64,000 nucleotides of DNA from positions 62,001 through 126,000 of the IMG/VR virus record IMGVR_UViG_3300026097_000011; one strand, 5' to 3'. Both the position numbers and the translations under genes were made by a program. The stretch's first letter is position 1. Each line of letters opens with the position of its first letter. Positions 35,763 through 43,587 of this stretch are shown one piece after another. Source of the stretch: a virus. The notes under the pieces are model-generated. The model did not search any database. It was given only the letters and a program-made list of their open reading frames with translations, and was not told where the DNA came from.

Positions 35763-36502
35763 TAATTGATTTGACTTTCAAATCCATCTAGTTGATTTAG
35801 TCCTGACATTTTTAATAATGCTTGTGCTAATGCATAAACATCTTTTTCGCAATATTTTGCGATTCTTGCATATTCTTGATTTTCCCAGAATACTCCACTA
35901 ACTTCTTCTCCTCTGATATCATCCTTTGGGGAATCTAATCCAAGAGCAGTCATTATTAATTCAAGTGAAGCAAAACCTTCCTGCCATGCTCCAAAACTCC
36001 AATTGTCTGAAGTATCGATGAATGGCATTTCCCATGGTTTCTTATTATGAACTTGTAAATATTCAGGAAGCTTGTAGCCATTTATTAATAATCTCTTACA
36101 CATAACCGGAACATCAAACCTCTTGACATTATGGCCAGTCATTTTGAATTTATTAAACTTAATAGCTACGTTTTCAATGCCATCAAGTATTTCCATTTCA
36201 TCATTTCCATAATATGATTTTATAATCATGGACGGAGTGAGTCCATCCCATGTTATTCTTCCAAATGAAGCACATACTATTCTGTTAAATTCTGGAACAA
36301 GTGCTGCTTTATCATCATATAATTCAGCATTTGATTTTTCTCCATTATCTTCTGGCCATCTACTTCTTAGATATTCGCATCTATTTGCCCAAAGCTTTCC
36401 CATTCTAGGATTAGCTAATTCTAGAGCTTCTAAGTTTTTGTATTCTGATGCTGTTTCTAAATCAAAGAAAAGCATTCCCGTTAGTTCGTCTTGTGTGTAC
36501 AT
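35762..36502 (-). CDS. DnaQ-like 3'-5' exonuclease
   Basis: 246 residues. Exo I LFFDLETAS (Asp, Glu), Exo II TGHNVKRFDVPV and Exo III YCEKDVYAL match the DEDDy exonuclease fold of the PolB-exo2 type. It has no polymerase domain of its own. It may degrade ssDNA together with the overlapping RecB-like nuclease. Confidence 0.82.
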   Translation of the reverse strand: MYTQDELTGMLFFDLETASEYKNLEALELANPRMGKLWANRCEYLRSRWPEDNGEKSNAELYDDKAALVPEFNRIVCASFGRITWDGLTPSMIIKSYYGNDEMEILDGIENVAIKFNKFKMTGHNVKRFDVPVMCKRLLINGYKLPEYLQVHNKKPWEMPFIDTSDNWSFGAWQEGFASLELIMTALGLDSPKDDIRGEEVSGVFWENQEYARIAKYCEKDVYALAQALLKMSGLNQLDGFESQIN

Positions 36503-36530
36503 TTTATATTATTTTATTTTTAATTTAAGT

Positions 36531-37124
36531 TTAGCCTAGAGTATTACCTATAATCACTTCACCTATTGTTCCATTTACATCACACGACACAGTTGAGCTA
36601 TCTGTGATTCCATTTTCTCCAGTAAGCTGAAACACAGCACTGTATGTTATTGTTGTATTTGCAAAATGATCTGATATTTGTTTTCTACATTCTATATCTA
36701 TTGATCCTCCACCTGCTTCCAATTCAATAACAGATAAAGAAATAGGAGAATTATCCCATGTCGTATCTCCTAATCTTCTGTATTGCCATTCAGATATTGA
36801 TCCATTCGCTACTGAATCGACCTGTACTTCCAATGGTAAATTAAATATTCCAGAATAATTGACGGTTAATATACCAGTTGAGGTGACAGTATATGATTCT
36901 GAATCATAATCATAAGATCCTAAATCAAGAGTATTAGGAGAAAGAATAGCGCTTGGTATAAATTCTTCGTCATATGGGACAAACTCAACTCCAACTGGAG
37001 TAAAGTTATCCTTTTCAGTTCCTATAAATGATCTATACAGCCATCCACCGGGAACACGCTTAACAGTATTATATCTGTCAATTTCTAATTCTTCATGAAG
37101 GCCCATTGTATATATTGTAGCCAT
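36531..37124 (-). CDS. Hypothetical protein with Ig-like beta region
   Basis: 197 residues. The N-terminus (MATIYTMGLHEELEIDRYNTVKRVPGGWLYRSF) looks like a short conserved phage domain. The rest (about 60-197) is Ser/Thr/Gly-rich beta sequence typical of Ig-like or decoration domains. It overlaps the stop of the intein-carrying C-terminal dehydrogenase fragment by one base. No function known. Confidence 0.65.
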   Translation of the reverse strand: MATIYTMGLHEELEIDRYNTVKRVPGGWLYRSFIGTEKDNFTPVGVEFVPYDEEFIPSAILSPNTLDLGSYDYDSESYTVTSTGILTVNYSGIFNLPLEVQVDSVANGSISEWQYRRLGDTTWDNSPISLSVIELEAGGGSIDIECRKQISDHFANTTITYSAVFQLTGENGITDSSTVSCDVNGTIGEVIIGNTLG

Positions 37125-37444
37125 TATCCTTTATTATTTTCTTCTACTACTTCATTTGTAGGTTCAGGTCGAGTTGAAACTGCTCTTCCTTCCATTTTTT
37201 CCCAGTCTTTATTTTGACGTACAATCATATTTGTAACTTGGGCTCCAGTAATAGTAGGAAGACCTAATCCTAGTTTTTGAGAAACGTGTAAGATAGCACT
37301 TAAATCCTTTGGAAAACAATTATGTGTAATTATATCAGATTTTCCTTCAACCCAAAACAAATCATCATCTACTCTATTTGAATTTAATTCAAGATTATAT
37401 ACGTCTCCTTTAAATTCAGTTCTTTCTATTTTAGTTATTTTCAT
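37124..37444 (-). CDS. C-intein plus C-terminal extein of UDP-glucose dehydrogenase
   Basis: 106 residues. Residues 1-42 are a C-intein: block F GDVYNLELNSN...DDLFWVEG, then block G SDIITHN ending in His-Asn. Splicing would join to Cys43, the first residue of CFPKDLSAIL, which is the catalytic-cysteine motif (GGxCxPKD) of UDP-glucose dehydrogenases. The extein part has only 64 residues, so the UDP-binding C-terminal domain of normal enzymes is missing. Its partner is the fragment at 38188-39288, with an endonuclease gene in between. Confidence 0.87.
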   Translation of the reverse strand: MKITKIERTEFKGDVYNLELNSNRVDDDLFWVEGKSDIITHNCFPKDLSAILHVSQKLGLGLPTITGAQVTNMIVRQNKDWEKMEGRAVSTRPEPTNEVVEENNKG

Positions 37445-37448
37445 ATTA

Positions 37449-38210
37449 TTATACTTTATTTTCTATTAATTTTTCAAGTTCGTCTTTAAATATTAGACGA
37501 ACATTATTACCTTGGTTTTTAAGCGCCTCAAATTTATCAATCTGGAATGTATAGTGAAATTTATTTTTTATATCAACATATTGATTCCATTCATGAACGA
37601 AAAAATCAGGATAATATGATTTATTTTCACCATTTAGCTCATATGATATTCTTCCCTTATGGCAGTCAAATGTTAAATCCTTTGAATCTAGCCATTTTAT
37701 AAATGCAAGTTCCCATGTTCCTTGTACTTTATATGTAGTTCCATTTGAATGTAAATATTCGTACCATTTAGATTGACCAACTTTGACTCCGTTATATTTA
37801 CCATCTGCCCATGCTTTAGCTGTATATTTTGAAATATTATCTCTAAATTCCTGAGTCATTAAAGTCTTTCTAGTTTTAGATGCTTTAATTCTTGAATCTA
37901 ATCTTTTCATACCATTAGATTCACCAATATTGATCTTTCCTTTTTTTGAATTGGAATTTCTAATTTTCCAGTCTGGATCGTTTTTAATCATCATATTAAT
38001 AGCATTTGACATTCTATCTCTAGCTCTTTTAGTTTTTTGCCGCATTTTTTGCCAACATTCTTTACAATAATCTTTATCGAAATCTGGATTATTTTTTAAT
38101 AATGTTTGATGAGATTTCATATTACGATCGTCTATTTTATTACAATTGTCGCATTTAAATATTATTCTGGTTTTAGTATTTAATTTATTATCTGAGTATT
38201 GAATTAGCAT
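37449..38210 (-). CDS. Free-standing homing endonuclease (zinc finger + PD-(D/E)xK/Vsr-like)
   Basis: 253 residues. CDNC (20-23) and CKEC (49-52) form an N-terminal zinc finger, followed by basic helices (about 60-140) that look like DNA-binding modules. The C-terminal GTWELAFIKWL (Glu167), YYPDFFV (Asp202) and VDIKNKF (Asp213, Lys215) fit a PD-(D/E)xK/Vsr-like nuclease core, a type linked to split-intein loci. It lies between the two intein halves, overlaps the first by 23 bases and ends 4 bases before the second. It would spread the insertion. Confidence 0.8.
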   Translation of the reverse strand: MLIQYSDNKLNTKTRIIFKCDNCNKIDDRNMKSHQTLLKNNPDFDKDYCKECWQKMRQKTKRARDRMSNAINMMIKNDPDWKIRNSNSKKGKINIGESNGMKRLDSRIKASKTRKTLMTQEFRDNISKYTAKAWADGKYNGVKVGQSKWYEYLHSNGTTYKVQGTWELAFIKWLDSKDLTFDCHKGRISYELNGENKSYYPDFFVHEWNQYVDIKNKFHYTFQIDKFEALKNQGNNVRLIFKDELEKLIENKV

Positions 38211-39288
38211 TAGAGGTCAGTGTTTTCTTATTATTTATTTCTGACCAATTATAAAATTCATCAGTTTCAACTATGTCCTTAGCCATAGATAGAACAAGTG
38301 TTCCATTTCTTAAAACTGGGAAAATATGTTCAGGGGTACATTCTATATTAGATCCATCATGCATTGTGAATGAATATAAACATCCTTCAAATTGATTTTT
38401 AGTTACTTTTTTTACAATCTTAGTTTCCTCAGATTCTATATTGTTATCAAATGAAATAACTTCTATAAGTTCACCATTTTCATATTTATTGTATAAATCA
38501 AATAGGGACTTATTTCCGTCTGGAGTAGCTACTTCATAATGTCCAGGAAAACAATGTCCTCCAAATCCTCTGTCTCCATCTGGACCCGGTACGTTATAGT
38601 GGGAATTTCCAATTCTAGGATCATGCATCGTTGCTTCTATTACATCGTCATATTTGATATCTAACTTTTCACAAAGAGAGTAAATATCATTAAAGAAGCT
38701 GACTTTAGTTGCTAGAAAAAGGTTAGTTGTGTACTTTGTCATTTCTGCTTCTTTTGAATTGACAATGATTATTTCTGCACCTGGGAGTCCCTTTTGAAAT
38801 ATTTCCCTAACTGGATCCACATATTCCATGTAGTCTATTCCAAGAACTACTCTTGTTTGATTTTTGAAATCTTCAATAGCATTTGCCTCAGTTAAAAATT
38901 CAGGACTAAATGTAACACCTACTCTATTTGATAAGCCATTTAACATCTCTGTTGTTCCAGGTGGAACTGTTGATTTTACAATGGTGATTACGTTTTTATC
39001 TTGAATTTCTGCTTCTTTTGCTATGTCTTCGATAACTGATTCTACGATTCTAGTATCACATTCTCCATCTTCAAACATTGGAGTTGGAACACATACAAAT
39101 ATAACTTCGCAGTTTTCAACTAACATCTTTATATCTATGCTATTTTTATCAACAAATCCATTCGTTATAATTGATTTAGTTGAATCCTTGTCGTACGCAA
39201 AAACAGTAAATGTTTTACTAAGCTCAGTCATTACTGCGGATCCTACGAATCCCTGTCCAATTATTCCTATATTTGCTAATTCTTTCAT
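38188..39288 (-). CDS. N-terminal extein of UDP-glucose dehydrogenase plus N-intein
   Basis: 366 residues. Residues 1-245 are a dehydrogenase: GIIGQGFVGSAV (NAD-binding), FVCVPTPMF, STVPPGTTEML, SPEFLTEANAIEDF and GFGGH. At Cys246 an N-intein begins: block A CFPGHYEVATPDG, then block B IECTPEHIFP (T-x-x-H), ending at residue 366. Spliced to Cys43 of the C-terminal piece, the product would have 309 residues. The dehydrogenase makes UDP-glucuronate, usually for surface polysaccharide; its role in the phage is unknown. Confidence 0.88.
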   Translation of the reverse strand: MKELANIGIIGQGFVGSAVMTELSKTFTVFAYDKDSTKSIITNGFVDKNSIDIKMLVENCEVIFVCVPTPMFEDGECDTRIVESVIEDIAKEAEIQDKNVITIVKSTVPPGTTEMLNGLSNRVGVTFSPEFLTEANAIEDFKNQTRVVLGIDYMEYVDPVREIFQKGLPGAEIIIVNSKEAEMTKYTTNLFLATKVSFFNDIYSLCEKLDIKYDDVIEATMHDPRIGNSHYNVPGPDGDRGFGGHCFPGHYEVATPDGNKSLFDLYNKYENGELIEVISFDNNIESEETKIVKKVTKNQFEGCLYSFTMHDGSNIECTPEHIFPVLRNGTLVLSMAKDIVETDEFYNWSEINNKKTLTSNANSILR

Positions 39289-39332
39289 ATTAATTCTTTC
39301 AATCTTTTACTAAGTTTTTAACAATAGTTTTA

Positions 39333-39428
39333 TTACTTATCTAATTTACAATCATCTAAGTCTTTGACTTTTCCATGATATGTTTTTCGATATGCGTGTA
39401 CTGTTTTAATAGGAAGGAATAATTCCAA
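39333..39428 (-). CDS. Possible 31-residue peptide (TTG start)
   Basis: A TTG-initiated frame (LELFLPIKTVHAYRKTYHG...) with protein-like composition between the dehydrogenase and the gene at 39530. No start other than TTG fits. It could equally be noise or a gene remnant. Confidence 0.25.
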   Translation of the reverse strand: MELFLPIKTVHAYRKTYHGKVKDLDDCKLDK

Positions 39429-39528
39429 ATATAGCTAGTTTTATTCTAGTTACTTTTACTTGAATTCGTCCCATTTTTTTATGATAGCGATTTTCTAGTC
39501 TACTTTTTCTTTTTACTTTTATTATCAT
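39406..39528 (-). CDS. Possible 40-residue basic peptide
   Basis: ATG at 39528 opens MIIKVKRKSRLENRYHKKMG..., very basic, ending IFGIIPSY. It overlaps the TTG frame and lacks a convincing ribosome binding site. Reported because it fills an otherwise empty 240-base gap. Confidence 0.3.
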   Translation of the reverse strand: MIIKVKRKSRLENRYHKKMGRIQVKVTRIKLAIFGIIPSY

Positions 39529-39529
39529 G

Positions 39530-40039
39530 TTAACAAAATTCGCTTGATGATGATACTCTAAGTCCATCTACTAATCTATCATAATGATCACTTCCAGAAA
39601 ACATAGTTCTAGGTTTTCCTTGATCATCAAATTGTTCTTTGTAGTATTTTTCTCCGGCATACCATCCATCAGGTTGACCCCATTCAAGAGCCATTTGGAT
39701 AAACTCTTCAACATCATGTTCAGTTCCATATTCGTCTACTATTCTACCCGATCTAATAAACTCAAGAAGTTCTTTTTTATTTGTATAGAATTTATCATCA
39801 TTAAAGTTCCAGCAAAATAGCCACCCAGTACTTCTTTTTCCGACATGAATATTTGTCTTATTTACAAATTCATCCCATGGAGACATTTTATCCCATTCAT
39901 TGTCTAGTATTCCAATCGTTTTGAATTCATTAGATATGATATGAGCTCTCATGTCTATATCCATGACTCTCTCTTGTAAAACACCCTTGCGGCGTTTCAT
40001 TTCTTCTTCTGTTGGTATTCTATAAAAATTTGTTCCCAT
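39530..40039 (-). CDS. Hypothetical protein (MGTNFYRIP type)
   Basis: 169 residues from MGTNFYRIPTEEE, one base after the stop of the beta-solenoid gene. An upstream in-frame ATG would overlap that gene by about 40 bases and is less likely. It has many aromatic and acidic residues (WGQPDGWYAGEKYYKE) and a C-terminal DHYDRLVDGL. Small MGTNFY-type proteins recur in phages and bacteria without known role. Confidence 0.7.
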   Translation of the reverse strand: MGTNFYRIPTEEEMKRRKGVLQERVMDIDMRAHIISNEFKTIGILDNEWDKMSPWDEFVNKTNIHVGKRSTGWLFCWNFNDDKFYTNKKELLEFIRSGRIVDEYGTEHDVEEFIQMALEWGQPDGWYAGEKYYKEQFDDQGKPRTMFSGSDHYDRLVDGLRVSSSSEFC

Positions 40040-40040
40040 A

Positions 40041-40472
40041 TTACATTGATATTCCTCCGTGAATAGTTTTAGCGTCAATATCACCGGACATAGTTTCTAC
40101 TTTTCCTCTGATATCTCCACATTCAACGTCCCCAGATAGTGTGTTTACATTTCCAGAAATATTTCCATCGACTTTAAGATCACCTGATGTCGATTCTACG
40201 TCGCCATTAACATCGCCATGGACAACTACGTCTCCCGATGTGGTTTCTATTGTCCCATTGTTTCCAGTAATATTAAGGGACTGGCATGCAACCACATTTA
40301 AAGATTCTACATCACCTGTGATTTCTATTTTAAGATTATCATATTCATATGTATAATCTACTCCATCAACTGTTATTTTATTCTTTGAAATAGAAATTTT
40401 ATTTCCATTAACATCAGCTGTATTGAATTTAATTTGTGCCATTCCCTTTAATATATTTTTAATGAATTTCAT
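40041..40472 (-). CDS. Beta-solenoid repeat protein (DUF4097-like)
   Basis: 143 residues. From about residue 70 the chain repeats short turns centred on TSGDV, TSGDL, LSGDV and MSGDI, separated by about 15-20 residues, typical of a parallel beta-helix of the DUF4097 kind. No signal peptide. An internal Met11 (MAQIKFNTADVNG) is an alternative start. The ATG overlaps the TGA of the small upstream gene. Confidence 0.7.
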   Translation of the reverse strand: MKFIKNILKGMAQIKFNTADVNGNKISISKNKITVDGVDYTYEYDNLKIEITGDVESLNVVACQSLNITGNNGTIETTSGDVVVHGDVNGDVESTSGDLKVDGNISGNVNTLSGDVECGDIRGKVETMSGDIDAKTIHGGISM

Positions 40473-40639
40473 TCCGAGTCCTTAGTTGATCTAATTTCCC
40501 ACTTGAATGGGTCTCTATTTCTCTGATACTGATCCATTACGTATTCAATATTACTCGTAGTAGTCTTGAATGTTTCAGTTGTTCCATTTTGATACGTGAT
40601 ATCTATCACATAAGATAATTCCATGTTCTCAGCTTCCAT
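40469..40639 (-). CDS. Small hypothetical protein (56 aa)
   Basis: MEAENMELSYVIDITYQNG... reads as a compact beta protein ending RSTKDSE. The stop TGA overlaps the next ATG (ATGA), and it begins 2 bases after the stop of another small gene. Tight packing supports it as real. No family recognised. Confidence 0.6.
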   Translation of the reverse strand: MEAENMELSYVIDITYQNGTTETFKTTTSNIEYVMDQYQRNRDPFKWEIRSTKDSE

Positions 40640-40641
40640 AA

Positions 40642-40803
40642 TTATTGTAATTTTGATTCATCAAAGTCCTCAACTTGAATAACTGTTTTTGCCTCTTGGC
40701 ATTTTCCAGCTCGATAATATTTAGTCCAAATGTCTCCATTTTCTTCTCCTTCTCCCTTTAATATAAATAAGGCATCAGGATATTCTTTACTTATTTTAAT
40801 CAT
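40642..40803 (-). CDS. Small hypothetical protein (53 aa)
   Basis: MIKISKEYPDALFILKGEGEENGDIW... with ATG at 40803, just after the membrane protein stop at 40822. Acidic, with WTKYYRAGKCQEAKTV in the middle. It is packed in line with the neighbouring small genes. Confidence 0.6.
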   Translation of the reverse strand: MIKISKEYPDALFILKGEGEENGDIWTKYYRAGKCQEAKTVIQVEDFDESKLQ

Positions 40804-40821
40804 TTCTTCATGATGGTCATA

Positions 40822-41226
40822 TTAGTATTTTCTTTCTTGATCAAATAATTTCCATATTCCTTCACCTTCATGTATTTCGTAGAATCCATGTTTATGCCAT
40901 CTTAAGACTCCAACTGGAGGATGTTTCTTAACATGGCCGTCTGATGTTGCACCTAACCATTTTTCAATTCGCATTGAAATCTTGGCACCAGTAACTGATC
41001 CAAGCATTGTTCCAACTGCATATGGAATAAACAAGGTCCAGCTCATGTCAGCTAAAATAAGTTCCCTAAATGTAAGGAACCAAATTGTATTTGAAAAGAA
41101 CGAAGCGATCAAATGATACTTCATATTGTCTCTATTGCGAGATCGAGATACTATCGAAAAACTAATATTTTGCAAAAATGCTAGTGTAAATATTGTTGAA
41201 ATCGCTATAATAAATGTAATACTCAT
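40822..41226 (-). CDS. Membrane protein with several helices
   Basis: 134 residues. Hydrophobic segments at about 3-25, 38-56 and 62-85, with TMLGSVTGAKISMRIE resembling DUF2179/DUF5698-type small membrane proteins. A soluble C-terminal tail (GVLRWHKHGFYEIHEGEG) follows. It overlaps the phosphoesterase gene by 4 bases. Confidence 0.65.
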   Translation of the reverse strand: MSITFIIAISTIFTLAFLQNISFSIVSRSRNRDNMKYHLIASFFSNTIWFLTFRELILADMSWTLFIPYAVGTMLGSVTGAKISMRIEKWLGATSDGHVKKHPPVGVLRWHKHGFYEIHEGEGIWKLFDQERKY

Positions 41227-41798
41227 GTTATCTTCTTCTTCTTTTTAAGTTCCCAGATAAATTTATTTCTAAAGTCGTTATCATCCCACCCGGGTATTAA
41301 TTCTCCAATGGTCTTAGGAGTATAATCTATTTGTTCCATAGATACACATATATATCTCTTATCTTGTTTCTTAAACCATCTACCGAATAAACCATGTGTT
41401 TCTACATTATATTCATGAATATGTCCGTGAATATTATAAGGAACTCTATATAGTAGTTCTCTAGAATGTATCGGAGCATGTGTTAGAAATATCTCTTTGT
41501 ACTTTGTCATTCCACCGATAGATTCTACATGTTTAAGTAGTTCATGGCAATGGCGTAACATATCATGATTTCCTCCAATTACTCTTTTGATTCCATTAAG
41601 ACGATCTAAATATTTATAGCCGCTTGTCTTTTCCATAGTTATATCTCCAAGAATATATGTAATATCCTTTTTTCTAACTACACTGTTCCATTTAGCTACA
41701 ATATGTTCATCATGCTCTTCAGCTGATGTAAATCCTCGTTTTATTGCCATATTCTCATGTTCAAAATGAGGATCTGCACAAATTCTTACTATGCTCAT
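41223..41798 (-). CDS. Calcineurin-like metallophosphoesterase
   Basis: 191 residues. ADPHFEHENM, GDITMEK, IGGNHDM and HAPIHSR...NIHGHIHEYN are the metal-binding motifs in order. Small phage phosphoesterases of this kind act on nucleotides or RNA ends, but the substrate cannot be read from sequence. A GTATAATA box lies 9-14 bases upstream, giving a very short leader. Confidence 0.85.
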   Translation of the reverse strand: MSIVRICADPHFEHENMAIKRGFTSAEEHDEHIVAKWNSVVRKKDITYILGDITMEKTSGYKYLDRLNGIKRVIGGNHDMLRHCHELLKHVESIGGMTKYKEIFLTHAPIHSRELLYRVPYNIHGHIHEYNVETHGLFGRWFKKQDKRYICVSMEQIDYTPKTIGELIPGWDDNDFRNKFIWELKKKKKIT

Positions 41799-41806
41799 AT
41801 GTTTAT

Positions 41807-41812
41807 ATTATA
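41807..41812 (-). promoter_or_regulatory. GTATAATA-type promoter -10 (phosphoesterase)
   Basis: Minus-strand GTAGTATAATATAAAC, just before the ATG. It lies back to back with the late-type box for the plus-strand gene. Confidence 0.5.
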
Positions 41813-41847
41813 CTACTTTTATATAATTTTTTCCAAGTTAGTTTTAA

Positions 41848-41855
41848 ATAAATAA
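41848..41855 (+). promoter_or_regulatory. Late-type promoter motif ATAAATAA
   Basis: Begins 26 bases before the ATG at 41874, in the 75-base gap between divergent genes. Confidence 0.6.
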
Positions 41856-41873
41856 CTAAAAATACTGAGGACA

Positions 41874-43001
41874 ATGTCAAAGGTTTATAATTTCAGAGAG
41901 TGGGCTACGCGTATTAACGAACAAAATAATCAAGAGGGATTATCTTATAAGTCATATTCTACAGTGATGGCAGGAGCAACATCAAGTAAAACAACTAGTA
42001 AAAGTGCCATTTCTAAGTTTACAAAAATTTACAAAGTCAAAGATTCAGATAAAATAAGTAGCGAAAATGCTTTAAAGAAAGAACAAGGTGGAGCTGAATA
42101 TTATGTCGGAGATAAAACGGTAAAAGGAACAGATTATTTAAAAATTGGAGATGTTATATTAAATGGAGATTCTGGAAAGGCCGTTAATATAACTATATCA
42201 AGAGCTAAACTTCTTAAATCATCAATAGAAGCAAGTGGTAATGGAATATATGCTTTAGCTAGAGCTCTTAAAAATGCTAATAAGTTGGTTGCTGGTAAAA
42301 AATTAAGTACATCAAATCCTGATATTATAATAGTTCTTAATAAAGCAAATCCAAATATTTTTTATGGAAGTCTAAATACTGGGTTTCAAAGCTGCTTAGG
42401 AAAATGGAAAGGATCTGTAAAAGGATCAATGGTTGCATCAAAGGCTGCTAAGCCGCATGAAAATAATAACAAGCCAAACATGGCAGTTTATAGAAAAGTA
42501 GCTGCTGGGGATGGACCTATGAGTGGTGACAAATGGGCAGCTATGAAAATTAATAGAGACGCGACTCCTAATATAACTGGAGTAAAAGATATAAACGCTA
42601 CGATTAGACAACTTGCAGAATATAACAAAATTGACGCAACTTCGTTTATTGATAAAATTAAAGATAAGGAAATAGAAAGTTATGAAAAGTTAAAGCCTAT
42701 AATTGATGAGTTTATAGAAACCTTTTTAACTGCACATATTGAGAGAACCGCTGATAGATATAAAAAACATTTAGATAATCAAGCAAAGGAATCAGGGGTT
42801 CCTTCTGATGTTTTTTCAAAATTCTATAATGCTATAAATTCTTGGAAAACAGAAGAACTTAAAAAGAAAGATGATTATGTTAATGGAGCACATAGTGAAG
42901 CTAAAGGACTATTTACACCAGGATCATTTAGTGGATCTACATCAAGACCTGCTCTTAAATCTTCTGGTAAATCTATTAAAGGTCAAGAAGGAAAAATTTA
43001 A
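41874..43001 (+). CDS. Hypothetical late protein, candidate capsid-internal protein
   Basis: 375 residues. The leader VYNFREWATRINE-QN resembles T4 capsid-targeting sequences. It is rich in Lys/Ser and low-complexity Gly/Ser at the C-terminus, with no enzyme motif recognised. Own late-type promoter and a strong terminator make it a single-gene unit surrounded by minus-strand genes. Confidence 0.72.
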   Translation: MSKVYNFREWATRINEQNNQEGLSYKSYSTVMAGATSSKTTSKSAISKFTKIYKVKDSDKISSENALKKEQGGAEYYVGDKTVKGTDYLKIGDVILNGDSGKAVNITISRAKLLKSSIEASGNGIYALARALKNANKLVAGKKLSTSNPDIIIVLNKANPNIFYGSLNTGFQSCLGKWKGSVKGSMVASKAAKPHENNNKPNMAVYRKVAAGDGPMSGDKWAAMKINRDATPNITGVKDINATIRQLAEYNKIDATSFIDKIKDKEIESYEKLKPIIDEFIETFLTAHIERTADRYKKHLDNQAKESGVPSDVFSKFYNAINSWKTEELKKKDDYVNGAHSEAKGLFTPGSFSGSTSRPALKSSGKSIKGQEGKI

Positions 43002-43005
43002 TCAT

Positions 43006-43035
43006 AAAAAAGCGATTCATATGAATCGCTTTTTT
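43006..43035 (+). terminator. Rho-independent terminator (bidirectional)
   Basis: Perfect palindrome AAAAAAGCGATTCAT / ATGAATCGCTTTTTT, 4 bases after the stop of the preceding gene. It also lies just beyond the end of the convergent gene at 43051. Confidence 0.9.
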
Positions 43036-43050
43036 ATTTTACGTTAACTT

Positions 43051-43437
43051 TTAGTTTTTCCTAGGGTATATTATTTCGATTTCATCAAACTCTTTATTAT
43101 ACGAATAATAAAATCCAGATATTGTAGTCACTTTATCTTTAATACTCATAACGGATATATTTAATTGAATATCACCAAATGTATTGAGAACATCTTTTAC
43201 TGATCTACAATTAGACATGATAAAATCTAAACTATCAACTTGATCTTTATTAATAGTCATTGCTATGTATTCCCATTGGTCTAAATCATCTTGGTTTATA
43301 TTAAGAGTATCTACCATTTGATCATGGGATATTCTAACAAATTTTTCATTGTTGTCAATTTTAACTCCATGATCATAGCTCTGTGAGAATCCGATTACCG
43401 GTAGAATAAGTAATAGTGCAATTATTAAATTTTTCAT
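43051..43437 (-). CDS. Secreted or periplasmic protein with signal peptide
   Basis: 128 residues. MKNLIIALLLILPVIGFSQS is a classical signal peptide of flavobacterial type, cut after about residue 18. The mature part is mainly beta and acidic, with no family recognised. It could alter the host envelope or block superinfection. Codon use and base composition match its neighbours. Confidence 0.75.
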   Translation of the reverse strand: MKNLIIALLLILPVIGFSQSYDHGVKIDNNEKFVRISHDQMVDTLNINQDDLDQWEYIAMTINKDQVDSLDFIMSNCRSVKDVLNTFGDIQLNISVMSIKDKVTTISGFYYSYNKEFDEIEIIYPRKN

Positions 43438-43495
43438 TGGATGTATTTTTAATTGGTTATATATTTAATATACTACATATTACTGCATTATTAAA

Positions 43496-43587
43496 TTACC
43501 AAGATCCAGATGATCCTCCACCTCCATTCATTCCTCCGAATAATAGAAGGGCTCCGATAATTAGTAATACGATTGTGCCTTTTTCAT
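43496..43587 (-). other. Possible 30-residue membrane peptide, reading frame shifted
   Basis: From the ATG at 43585-43587 the frame stops after 8 codons. A -1 shift at AAAAAG gives MKKGTIVLLIIGALLLFGG followed by a Gly/Ser-rich end, an obvious single membrane helix. This is either a real frameshift product, a sequence error in the A run, or a decayed gene. Confidence 0.3.
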
